Assembly: GCA_021738045.1 (NCBI GenBank) | Contig: JAIPCU010000003.1 | Coordinates: forward strand, 1-52,391 | DNA: 52,391 bases | Origin: Candidatus Methylopumilus sp. | GTDB taxonomy: Bacteria; Pseudomonadota; Gammaproteobacteria; Burkholderiales; Burkholderiaceae_B | Reading direction: 5' to 3' | In this document: positions 34,924 through 43,165 of the stretch, one piece after another | Layout of the letters: each line of letters begins with the position of its first letter | Position numbering within the stretch: the stretch's first letter is position 1 | Notes under the pieces: generated by a model | What the model saw: only the letters and a program-made list of their open reading frames with translations | Databases searched by the model: none | Told to the model about the DNA's origin: nothing | Program-made: the position numbers and the translations under genes

Positions 34924-35589
34924 ATGATCACGCTCAGGCTTTTATTTCTTATGTCGTTATTGTTGTGTGCGGGTTGTTCTTCGGTGAATTCGGCACTTGG
35001 GGGCAACAGCGAAAAAGACGCATTGGCTGAAGCAAAATACCCCTCTGATCCTCGTGGCGTCGTAATGAAAGTGCAATCATCACAGAATCTGAATCGTTAC
35101 GCTGGTGTTCCACATACCGTGGCGATTGCCGTCATTCAAGGCAATAATCTGAAGGCAATTCGTAAACTCACGCAAAACACGGTCGAACTCGACAACCTGC
35201 TTTCGGGTAAGCCCGCGTCAGACCCGGCGATTGTTGGCGTCGATCGCTTGATTGTGCAACCCGATGCGGCCGACACGACCGTGATGGCCCGACGGGCCGA
35301 TGCACAGGTTGTCATGGTATATGCCGGCTATTACAACGCGACACTTGAGCAGCGTACCCGCATGATTGAAGTACCGATCAACGTTTCGTCGAAGGGCATC
35401 CTTGTGTCAACGCATACGGCAAAACCGCTGCCAATGCATCTTTCTTTGGTCTTAGACGAAACAAATATCCAAAGCCTCGCGATTAGTACTCCCGATGAAA
35501 AAGCAATTTACCCGAGCGGAAACAATCCTGAGCTACAGGGTGAAAGAATACAACGTGATGTCAACAGCCTGAAGGTAATGCCCTTATGA
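34924..35589 (+). CDS. tssJ: T6SS outer-membrane lipoprotein TssJ
   Basis: Outer-membrane-anchored part of the TssJLM complex. 221 aa. Signal peptide MITLRLLFLMSLLLCAGCSS with a lipobox-like CAGC (acylated Cys at residue 18). The mature part has KVQSSQNLNRYAGVPHTVAI and QPDAADTTVMARRADAQVVM, plus strands as in T6SS lipoproteins. AGAGG 7 nt upstream of ATG. It overlaps tssL by 4 bp (ATGA). Confidence 0.85.
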   Translation: MITLRLLFLMSLLLCAGCSSVNSALGGNSEKDALAEAKYPSDPRGVVMKVQSSQNLNRYAGVPHTVAIAVIQGNNLKAIRKLTQNTVELDNLLSGKPASDPAIVGVDRLIVQPDAADTTVMARRADAQVVMVYAGYYNATLEQRTRMIEVPINVSSKGILVSTHTAKPLPMHLSLVLDETNIQSLAISTPDEKAIYPSGNNPELQGERIQRDVNSLKVMPL

Positions 35590-36272
35590 ACGATACTCAA
35601 CGCTCTCGCTACGAAGCACGCGGACGTTTCTGCCAGCTCTTCACTGACTTTATCATTACTGTGCTGACGACGATCGACCGGCGACAGGGTAGCGCTGAGT
35701 CTGTGGCTCTTGCACTTGAAGCTGAGCTCGAGCGCATTCGACATTTTTGTTTAAGCAACAGGTTTCCGGCCGCCGAGGTCGACGAGGCGCTGTTTGGGGT
35801 GTGCGCTTGGGCAGACGAGATGTTGATGAACGCAGTATGGCCTGAGGTCGCCGAGCAGTGGGTCAAGGTACTTTTGCAACAGACGTTCTTTAAAACGAAT
35901 CTAGCAGGCGAAGAGTTTTTTGTGCGGCTTGAACGTCTTTCGCATTCAGATAGCCTGGCTTACGACGTGTATGCCTTATGTTTAGCAAATGGTTTCAAAG
36001 GGAAGTTTGTTCAGAATTTGGCGATGGATGATTTAGATCACTTACGGCAAGAGACATTGAGTCGTAGTCTTATGCTCTCTGGCTTGAACGATGCAAACGG
36101 TCAAACGTTTGCCAGTATTAACAAGCTTGTACAACCCAAAAGCACACCACAGTCTTACTGGCGCGCAGCGGTGATTGTTATATCAACACTGCTCGCACTC
36201 AAAGTCTTAGACTGGATTCTGCAAGGGGTGTTGAGCTATCGGGTGTATGCGTTGATTGAGGGGTGGAAGTAA
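35586..36272 (+). CDS. tssL: T6SS inner-membrane protein TssL (DotU/IcmH family)
   Basis: Cytoplasmic hook-shaped domain with one C-terminal membrane helix. 228 aa, the short form without OmpA-like peptidoglycan domain. EVDEALFGVCAWADEMLMNA and EQWVKVLLQQTFFKTNLAGE are the family signature; YWRAAVIVISTLLALKVLDW (about residues 192-211) is the membrane anchor. Coupled to tssJ. tssM, its usual neighbour, is separated by 1.4 kb containing a reverse-strand gene. Confidence 0.93.
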   Translation: MNDTQRSRYEARGRFCQLFTDFIITVLTTIDRRQGSAESVALALEAELERIRHFCLSNRFPAAEVDEALFGVCAWADEMLMNAVWPEVAEQWVKVLLQQTFFKTNLAGEEFFVRLERLSHSDSLAYDVYALCLANGFKGKFVQNLAMDDLDHLRQETLSRSLMLSGLNDANGQTFASINKLVQPKSTPQSYWRAAVIVISTLLALKVLDWILQGVLSYRVYALIEGWK

Positions 36273-36467
36273 TAACTCATTTTGCTCTCGCAAGGTATTT
36301 CCAACCGACTAGGCAACAAAGAATGAGCCTGCGTTCCTATCGCGCAGAACTCAAAGCAATGGACTCTGCCAATCATAAATTTGAGAACGGAGTTGAGCGG
36401 AGTTGAGATTGAATTTTGTGATCGGTTCACTGATCATCAATGATTAACTCGCTAGTATTTACACACA

Positions 36468-36485
36468 TTTGAGCAAAAGCTCAAA
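36468..36485 (-). terminator. Small hairpin at the 3' end of the octad-repeat gene
   Basis: Perfect 7-bp stem TTTGAGC / GCTCAAA with AAAA loop, overlapping the TGA stop of the reverse-strand gene. No T-run follows on the reverse strand, so function as terminator is uncertain. The 36,273-36,467 remainder is an AT-rich convergent gap with a short direct repeat GGAGTTGAGC. Confidence 0.3.
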
Positions 36486-37368
36486 ACATAAGATAAAGTG
36501 CTCGGGCACAGGCTGACATGCCTCCGTAGACAAAACTACACCCCGTACTCACCTGAGACAAAGCATAATTGCCAGCTTGCATCGCAGCATTTCGCGCATC
36601 AGTGATCGAAGCACCACCGTTCAAAATATTGGTCTTAAAGCTCGCGAGCTCAAGTTTGGTAGAGTTGGGAGTAAATTTCACCTCTGCGATCGAATTGAAG
36701 CTGAACGCGGAGCCTACAATCCACTTCTCATCACTTCCAAAAACCAGTTTGGCAACGTTGCCATAAGTTACCGAAGATGTTGGGAGATAATTCAGACTGA
36801 GCACCGGCCCTAGATGCATGTTGAGTGATGCGCCACCGATCACATTACTGTTTAAACCTCCGACGAAAGTCGCCCGACCACCGCCCAAAGTGGTGGTAGA
36901 CATCCCTGCTACATTACTAGTCACTGCCCCGAGATAAGAGGCGGTAGCCGCGCCTTCAACAACAGTGGAAGTGCTACCAAAAACCTTTGTAACGGAATTG
37001 CCATGAACTTCTGTATTGCTATCCCCTTTTGTTTCGATACTCGAGTCACCACTCGACTTAACTTTAGCGGAACCTTTCGCGTTAACGCTAAAATTCCCGC
37101 CGACCTTTATGACATAATCTTTTTCTACGCCTGTGAACATACTGTCTTCAACTATTTGATAGAGAATGCCTTGGGTGTATTGTCCAAGGTTGGTTGTTTT
37201 TCCATCGTTAGCAGCAGCAGCCCGTTCTACGAGTTCAGACAGGTGATTTTTCAGCCAATCCTGAAACGTATCAGTGAATTTCGCGAACACCTTTTCGGTG
37301 GCGCTGTCTAAGAGACTTTCCCATTGCTTGTCAGTAGACACCTTCCCTGATTTATAATTTGAAGTCAT
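36481..37368 (-). CDS. Orphan gp5/VgrG-needle-like octad-repeat protein inside the T6SS locus
   Basis: 295 aa from ATG 37368, which has GGAAGG 6 nt upstream (an earlier in-frame ATG at 37386 is less suited). Residues 1-80 are mostly helical (KQWESLLDSATEKVFAKFTD, DWLKNHLSELVERAAA). Residues 88-191 are 13 consecutive octads, every one with Gly at position 4: KVGGNFSV, NAKGSAKV, KSSGDSSI, ETKGDSNT, EVHGNSVT and so on to MHLGPVLS. This is the pattern of the T4 gp5 and VgrG needle beta-helix. After it come more strands and a hydrophobic C-terminus (SFVYGGMSACARALYLMF). No signal peptide. Encoded against the T6SS genes, convergent with tssL. Likely a spike needle or spike-borne cargo; family not recognised. 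Confidence 0.75.
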   Translation of the reverse strand: MTSNYKSGKVSTDKQWESLLDSATEKVFAKFTDTFQDWLKNHLSELVERAAAANDGKTTNLGQYTQGILYQIVEDSMFTGVEKDYVIKVGGNFSVNAKGSAKVKSSGDSSIETKGDSNTEVHGNSVTKVFGSTSTVVEGAATASYLGAVTSNVAGMSTTTLGGGRATFVGGLNSNVIGGASLNMHLGPVLSLNYLPTSSVTYGNVAKLVFGSDEKWIVGSAFSFNSIAEVKFTPNSTKLELASFKTNILNGGASITDARNAAMQAGNYALSQVSTGCSFVYGGMSACARALYLMF

Positions 37369-37704
37369 TTTTTTCCTTCCATTCATGTATTTGCAACAAA
37401 GCGCATGTTTGCGTTTTAGCCAGTCTGAAACTCAAGCGAACGCATATAGTTTCATGCAAGTTGCCTGCGTCGTATATCCCTTTTTTAGGGGGTTGCGTTC
37501 AAGGACTTTTCTTCGCTATTTTTTATTAGCACTAGTCACGACTCTCGTCGATAAATTACGTTGCTTGCGAACCCGGTGTTTGCCAGAAAAATTCTGCTGA
37601 TAAAAGCTATCAATGCAATCCCATAAACGAGGTATATGCTGCCTGCCTCGCTCGAATAAAAATAGTACCTCCACCAGTCTCATCACCAGAGAGTTCCTGA
37701 AGTC
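37369..37704. other. 336-bp divergent gap between the octad-repeat gene and tssM
   Basis: No credible gene. It must hold promoters for the reverse-strand gene and for tssM-tssA, which are cut off from the upstream T6SS operon. AT-rich stretches occur at 37490-37530 and 37595-37660, but I could not assign a convincing -35/-10 pair. A small hairpin CAGAA-AAA-TTCTG lies near 37585. Confidence 0.5.
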
Positions 37705-40700
37705 ATGCTTAAAAAAATACTTCGCGTGCTAGCGATCGTTTTTGTGTTGCTTGTTTTGCTGGCGATCGGCTGGGTGTGCCAGGCCTTCTTTGCCTGGCCG
37801 GCGGGTTCGATGTGGTTGTGGGTTTTGATACCCATAGCAGTATGGTTTAGCTTTGTCTTACTCAGACGGCAGTACATTACCTGGCGTGCCCGGCAGAGAC
37901 TAAAAACCAAACGTGCTGTTGAACCACACGTCGCACCCGATGCAGATTGGGTGCGCGGTGTTCGAAAGTTTTTAACAAGTACCGACAGCACCTCAACAAG
38001 TGCCTTAGTCAAACATCCGATTCATTTTGTGCTTGGCATGAAGGGTTCTGGCAAAAGCACCTTGATCGACCATAGCGATATCGACCCGTTGATGGGTATC
38101 GCCATGCGCGCGCTGAATGACACGCCTTCGCAATCGTGCCGACTCGGCTTTCTCACCTCAGGGGTTGCTGTAGAGATCGGCAGTCGCCACGTCGATCCCG
38201 TGCGTGACGCGGTCGAACGTGATGAAACTTGGGAGCGCTTGTTAGCCAGTATTCGCACCGAGGTGACCGCCGAACAATGCACCTCGATTGTCGTGTGTCT
38301 CTCAGTGGCGACGCTAGGAGACGCGAGCGTCACGAACAGCCTGAACGGTATCGAGCTTATCAGAAGCCGTATATACGACCTCATGAGCATTGCCAAGCGC
38401 CGGCTGCCTGTGCATATTGTCTTGACGCATCTAGACCACTTAGACAGCTGTCAAGCGCTTCTGAATAAGTTGCCCACGCGCTTATTGGCGCAACCTGCAG
38501 GCTCGTTGCTGTCACTCGATCAAACGAGTCCCATCCAGCACTGCCGTGAAGCCTTTGCCGAAATTGTGCGCTATGTTCCTTGGTTAGGCACACGCGCAGA
38601 CCAAGAGGGTCGTCAAGCCTCTACCGCTGCGCTGATGGCCAGTCGAGAATTGAACAGTTTACAAAACGACGTAGAAGACGTTGTAAGCGCGCTGTTTAGT
38701 CTGTCAACCTACCGTGAGGCACCGATCTTCAGAGGTTTGTTTTTATCGGGCCTCAGTCAAGGAGGTGACGGTGAAGGGACGGCCGGCAAGGTCAAAGCAA
38801 AATTGGCCTTCGGCGGGGGATTGTTCGAAGCAGTACTCAAGAGTGATCGGGCGTTTCAACCACTAATGAGCGTTGAAAGAACGCGTGAGCGTCGCACTGC
38901 TTTTGCTTGGGCCGGTTTTTTTGCAACGGTAACAATCTGCTGCGTTTGGATGCTTGCAGGCTTCAATCAACAACTTCAACAGTTCGACGGTGCGAGCCAA
39001 CTGAAAGTCAACCATGTGAAATCAAGTGATCCGCTCAACACCCGGGTAAGTACTCTGCTGGCGAGCACCCCTCAAGTTGACTGGATTGTCTCGCATGATG
39101 ACTCAAAATGGAGCTATCTGCTGCCCTATTCAAGCTCGCTCAGGCCGCTGACTGACTATCTCAAAACAAATTTTGTTGGCAACTTCAGGCGCTATCAAGA
39201 CGAGATCTGGGATCCTAGATTTTGGGAGCTGTTTGAGCGCGTATCGCAGCAAGACCATGCGCTTGTGGCAGACTCGCTCGATTACCAAGCGTACCGCCTC
39301 AAACAACTTGAGGGAATCTTGAGTGGCATGGGGCTGAGCTGGGTATTGAATGTGCCGCATGATACGGTTAAAAACTTCTCGGTTTTAACGCCAGAGTTGA
39401 GTGAAGAACAAATGGGCAAACTCGCTCAATTAGAGTCTTTCTATAACTATTGGGATGACAAGGATCGTATCGTCGAGCGCATCAAAGACGCAAAAAACAC
39501 ATTGAAGCGCCTTGCAGAGCGTGACAAGTCGCTTTTTTGGTTAATCGCCTGGGCCAATCAGCTACCCAGCGTGTCTTCGGTTAACTTAACTGACTTCTGG
39601 CAACAATCGGCGGCACCGACCGAGACCTTTGTGCCTGCAGCATACACACAGAAAGGGCAGCAAGCGATCGAGCAGCTATTGAACAGACTTCGAGCGGTTG
39701 AGGTATTGAACGCGATTTATGAACCCAAACGAGAGGTGTTTTACAAAAACTACCACCTTAAACGCGAAGTCTCCTGGCGACATTTCACCAACCAGTTTTC
39801 TCAAGGACGTGATTTGCTGAGAACTGAGCGCGCTTGGCTAGAGACGCTGAGCACCTTGAATAATTTTCAGAGCCCCTACAGACAAGTTGAAAAAGTATTG
39901 TTGAGCGAGTTTCCTGTTGGCGGTGCCTTCAGTCGCCCAGACTGGGTCGCGACCATCGCGATGCTCAAAGCCACTCGAGAATTATCGCAATCAAGGTCTG
40001 TACTAACAGATGTGGCCGGTGCGATAGCAACAATTGAATCGTCTGTTTCTTTAGCCAAGAATCGGGCAATTGGCTCGGCATCATCGGGGCTCTCGCAAGA
40101 TCAAAAAAATATCGAGAATGCCCACAAGTTGTACGCCTTGTATGACGACGCTTTTGCCAAGGCAGTTGGTGAAGCGTTAACCTCGCCAAGCAAAGCGGCA
40201 GCCATCGCCGCTGATTACAGCGCTGTTGGGCGCGACGCAACCGTCAAAGACTCGTCACTGCGTAACGCCGCCAACGCCTTGCAAAGGCTAGAGGTCTCGT
40301 TAGGAGGAAAAGTGCAGCCTTTCAATGAACCTGCTTGGAAGCTCGTGCAAGGCGAACTAGCACTCACCACACACTACGCCTACAGGCAGGCGGCGTGCAG
40401 CCTTCAGCGCGCTTGGGTCACGGATGTCCTGGGGCCTGAAAAACTCGTGGTCACAGACGTCGATGCATTCTCAAAGGTGTTTGGTGATCAAGGCGTGATG
40501 TGGCAGTACCTCAACACGACCGCCAAGCCATTTTTAGATCAAAATGCAACTGGCTACAGCCCAGTCGTCGTTGACGACTGGCAGCTGGCCTGGAACTCGA
40601 GTTTTATTGGTTTTCTAAACGGTGCCGCAGCTGAAAAACGCGCACGAGAGGCCGGCGTCAAGCGGCGCGAGATCACTCAAAAGCTCAATGAATCAAGAGG

Positions 40701-41334
40701 AGGCAATAGGCTTAAAGAAATTGATGCAAGACTTCAAGAAATTGATCAGAATCAGGCTAAATTTGCGCAAACGGTATTCAAGCTTGATATCGCTGCGCAG
40801 CCCGTCCATGCTAACCAGAGTGCTAAGATTCAACCGTATGGCGTTGCGCTCAATGTCAATTGCGCACAAGCACCTCAACGACTCACGCAGTTGAATTATT
40901 CAGGTGCGCAGACCTTCACTTGGACAGCATCCACCTGCGGCGATACGGAACTACAAATATTTGTAGAGAACATGACGCTTTCAATAAGGTGGGCGGGCGA
41001 CCTAGGATTTGGTGAATTTCTAAAAACGTTTCGCAATGGGCTCGCACGCTTCGCGCCCGAGGATTTTCCGTTACAAAGTGAGCGGATCAAACAACTGGGT
41101 ATTAGCAACATTTCAGTCATTTTTGAAATAAAGGGTGGGGATGCAGCACTTAGCGCGGTCAGAAAATCACAGGCTGAAACTGCTGAACGAACGACCTTAG
41201 TTGAGCAGAGGAGAGTGCGCGAGAAGGTTTTGGCTGAAGAGCAACAAAAAGGCCTGACAACACAACTTGCCAAACTCAGCAACGTTGGCCCGCAGTCAAT
41301 CGTGCCCAAGCAAGCCGCCGTATGTACTTTCTAA
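37705..41334 (+). CDS. tssM: T6SS membrane complex protein TssM (IcmF)
   Basis: Inner-membrane backbone of the TssJLM channel. 1209 aa. Two N-terminal membrane helices (VLAIVFVLLVLLAIGWVC; SMWLWVLIPIAVWFSFVLL), then a cytoplasmic NTPase domain with Walker A GMKGSGKST at about residues 110-118, a third helix (WAGFFATVTICCVWMLAGF, about residue 400) and a large periplasmic domain ending in the IcmF C-terminal domain that meets TssJ. Walker A is intact, so this is an ATP/GTP-binding TssM variant. tssA follows 3 bp after the stop. Confidence 0.95.
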   Translation: MLKKILRVLAIVFVLLVLLAIGWVCQAFFAWPAGSMWLWVLIPIAVWFSFVLLRRQYITWRARQRLKTKRAVEPHVAPDADWVRGVRKFLTSTDSTSTSALVKHPIHFVLGMKGSGKSTLIDHSDIDPLMGIAMRALNDTPSQSCRLGFLTSGVAVEIGSRHVDPVRDAVERDETWERLLASIRTEVTAEQCTSIVVCLSVATLGDASVTNSLNGIELIRSRIYDLMSIAKRRLPVHIVLTHLDHLDSCQALLNKLPTRLLAQPAGSLLSLDQTSPIQHCREAFAEIVRYVPWLGTRADQEGRQASTAALMASRELNSLQNDVEDVVSALFSLSTYREAPIFRGLFLSGLSQGGDGEGTAGKVKAKLAFGGGLFEAVLKSDRAFQPLMSVERTRERRTAFAWAGFFATVTICCVWMLAGFNQQLQQFDGASQLKVNHVKSSDPLNTRVSTLLASTPQVDWIVSHDDSKWSYLLPYSSSLRPLTDYLKTNFVGNFRRYQDEIWDPRFWELFERVSQQDHALVADSLDYQAYRLKQLEGILSGMGLSWVLNVPHDTVKNFSVLTPELSEEQMGKLAQLESFYNYWDDKDRIVERIKDAKNTLKRLAERDKSLFWLIAWANQLPSVSSVNLTDFWQQSAAPTETFVPAAYTQKGQQAIEQLLNRLRAVEVLNAIYEPKREVFYKNYHLKREVSWRHFTNQFSQGRDLLRTERAWLETLSTLNNFQSPYRQVEKVLLSEFPVGGAFSRPDWVATIAMLKATRELSQSRSVLTDVAGAIATIESSVSLAKNRAIGSASSGLSQDQKNIENAHKLYALYDDAFAKAVGEALTSPSKAAAIAADYSAVGRDATVKDSSLRNAANALQRLEVSLGGKVQPFNEPAWKLVQGELALTTHYAYRQAACSLQRAWVTDVLGPEKLVVTDVDAFSKVFGDQGVMWQYLNTTAKPFLDQNATGYSPVVVDDWQLAWNSSFIGFLNGAAAEKRAREAGVKRREITQKLNESRGGNRLKEIDARLQEIDQNQAKFAQTVFKLDIAAQPVHANQSAKIQPYGVALNVNCAQAPQRLTQLNYSGAQTFTWTASTCGDTELQIFVENMTLSIRWAGDLGFGEFLKTFRNGLARFAPEDFPLQSERIKQLGISNISVIFEIKGGDAALSAVRKSQAETAERTTLVEQRRVREKVLAEEQQKGLTTQLAKLSNVGPQSIVPKQAAVCTF

Positions 41335-41337
41335 CCA

Positions 41338-43020
41338 ATGTTGAGTGCCGTGACAAATGATCTGACGGCTCTTTTAGCTCCGATCTCTGACAGTGCGCCC
41401 GCCGGCGCGGACGTTACGCGCTCCGATGAGTTTGAACGGGTGAAGACAGAGATTGACACTCTGGCCGATCCGCTTTCGGGCCGCCAACCAGATTGGGCAA
41501 AAGTTGCGCAGACGGGTCAATTGATTCTCAGCACTCGGTCCAAAGACTTCATCGTGGCGGCACGCGTATGTGCTGCGTGGTGCGTGCTGTCAGAGCTTAA
41601 GGGGTTAGCTGACTCGGCCAAGCTGCTGACAGGGCTCGTTAACGCGTATTGGACGACCGGATTTCCGACGCTTAAACGGATTCGTGGCCGACGAAATGCT
41701 ATTGCCTGGTGGCTAGAAAGAGTCACGACGTGGTTTGACGCCGTCGTCCTTAAACCGGTTGAGCCTGAGTTTTATCAAACACTGTTGGCTGTTTTACAAG
41801 AAACCGACGCAGTATTGTCTCGGGCAGATCCAGAGGCGCCGTTACTGCGAAGTCTGATCGAGAGAGCGTCGAAACTCGATGTCATCGCGCCGCCCCCAAT
41901 CGAACCTTTACTCGAGGCTGGCTCTGCAGAGCAAATACAGGCGTCGGGCTCAGGCGCTGACGACACCTATAAAAGCTCGGGTCAAACACGCTCGCAGTCA
42001 GGCCCAACCTCATTAGCGAACGGTTCGCACTCGCACCGCACAGATGCGAGTCAAGTCGCATCGTTCGGCGGGTCTGGTCCACAGCTGGGTAACTTGACAA
42101 GCGTTGGTAATATTGACGATTTCAAAGACGTCATGTCGCCAGTGATCCAATATTTAGGTGAGGCAGGTCAAAAGCTTCTTGCACTGCAGGCATTTAACCC
42201 CATGGGCATTCAACTTACTAGATTCGGTGCGCGGGGCACACTACTAGACCTGCCCGAGGCACATGGATCGGTGACTCGCCTGCCCCCACCTGCTGCAGTT
42301 GAGGTATCGACTTTAGCCACGATTCAGGCTTCGGGCAATGCAGAAGGTCTCATCGGCTTTTGCGAGGGTAGACTAGCTCGTTATCCGTTTTGGCTCGACC
42401 TCGATCGCCATTCGTCTCAGGCGTACGCTAGCCTCGGGGTCAAGGCGGCAACAATGAGACAAAAGGTGGTGGATGAAGCACTGAGCTTTGTACAGCGCCT
42501 CGAGGGCGTTGAGTTACTCATGTTTTCAAACAACATGCCATTTGCAGACAACGAAACCCGCACCTGGTTAAAGTCCTGCCAAAGCGAACGGTCTAGCGGT
42601 CAAAACACAGACGCGTTTGGTAGGGTGCATCACGAAGCGATGCAAACATTCAATGCAGGCTCTGCAGAGGCTGCGGTAAATATCCTACAAACCCACGCAT
42701 CGAACACTGCATCGGGTCGTGATCAGTTTCGTGCCAAGCTTGCAATCGCCGAACTTGCGGGCTCAATGCGAAAAGAGACCGATATGCGACCCCTTGTTGC
42801 ACACTTGTTAAGCGATTGCCAACGCTTCTCACTCGCCGACTGGGATCCTGAACTGACACTAGAGGCTTGGCGGCTGAAGTTGCGCGCGGCTCGTCACGCC
42901 ATGACACTGGCAGTCAACAAGCAAGTGCCATCCCGCCTCGTGATGTTAGAGGCAGAAATTGCAGAGGCCTTGATGCAAATCTCAATTATTGATATGCAAG
43001 AAGCTATCCGTTTGTCTTGA
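41338..43020 (+). CDS. tssA: T6SS assembly protein TssA (ImpA N-terminal domain)
   Basis: Cap/initiation protein for baseplate and sheath. 560 aa. N-terminal ImpA domain: LLAPISDSAPAGADVTRSDE, PDWAKVAQTGQLILSTRSKD, LLTGLVNAYWTTGFPTLKRI and GRRNAIAWWLERV. The C-terminal part (ARYPFWLDLDRHSSQAYASL, FVQRLEGVELLMFSNNMPF) is the VasJ-type domain of the long TssA class. A Ser/Gly-rich linker lies around residues 200-245. Last gene of the locus, convergent with typA. Confidence 0.92.
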   Translation: MLSAVTNDLTALLAPISDSAPAGADVTRSDEFERVKTEIDTLADPLSGRQPDWAKVAQTGQLILSTRSKDFIVAARVCAAWCVLSELKGLADSAKLLTGLVNAYWTTGFPTLKRIRGRRNAIAWWLERVTTWFDAVVLKPVEPEFYQTLLAVLQETDAVLSRADPEAPLLRSLIERASKLDVIAPPPIEPLLEAGSAEQIQASGSGADDTYKSSGQTRSQSGPTSLANGSHSHRTDASQVASFGGSGPQLGNLTSVGNIDDFKDVMSPVIQYLGEAGQKLLALQAFNPMGIQLTRFGARGTLLDLPEAHGSVTRLPPPAAVEVSTLATIQASGNAEGLIGFCEGRLARYPFWLDLDRHSSQAYASLGVKAATMRQKVVDEALSFVQRLEGVELLMFSNNMPFADNETRTWLKSCQSERSSGQNTDAFGRVHHEAMQTFNAGSAEAAVNILQTHASNTASGRDQFRAKLAIAELAGSMRKETDMRPLVAHLLSDCQRFSLADWDPELTLEAWRLKLRAARHAMTLAVNKQVPSRLVMLEAEIAEALMQISIIDMQEAIRLS

Positions 43021-43037
43021 AAAGTCTGGATCGACTA

Positions 43038-43053
43038 AAAAATTAATTTTTTG
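43038..43053. terminator. A6-TTAA-T6 palindrome after tssA
   Basis: Perfect 16-bp palindrome AAAAAATTAATTTTTT, 17 bp past the tssA stop. AU-only stem with T-run; a weak terminator at best for tssA. Confidence 0.3.
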
Positions 43054-43107
43054 ACACAAACCGCGATAGAGTTCAAGCCATCGTTGACTGCAACCCTTTG
43101 TTAAGTC

Positions 43108-43146
43108 GCAGCCAAATCTGTCCTTCAGTGGGTCAGATTTGACTGC
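43108..43146. terminator. Long imperfect hairpin between tssA and typA
   Basis: Arms 43108-43123 and 43131-43146 (GCAGCCAAATCTGTCC with GGTCAGATTTGACTGC) pair over 16 positions with two mismatches, 7-nt loop. It lies 20 bp beyond the typA stop, where a terminator is expected, but no T-run follows on either strand; it may be a Rho-independent remnant or an RNA-end stabiliser. Flanked by a 10-bp direct repeat TTGACTGCAA (43084-43093 and 43139-43148). Confidence 0.45.
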
Positions 43147-43165
43147 AAATTAACAAGCGCTCAAC

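Noticed and set aside
37385-37600. Rightward 71-residue open frame in the gap before tssM
   Set aside because: No ribosome site, Arg/Leu-rich composition without any family resemblance, and it overlaps the upstream region of the reverse-strand gene.
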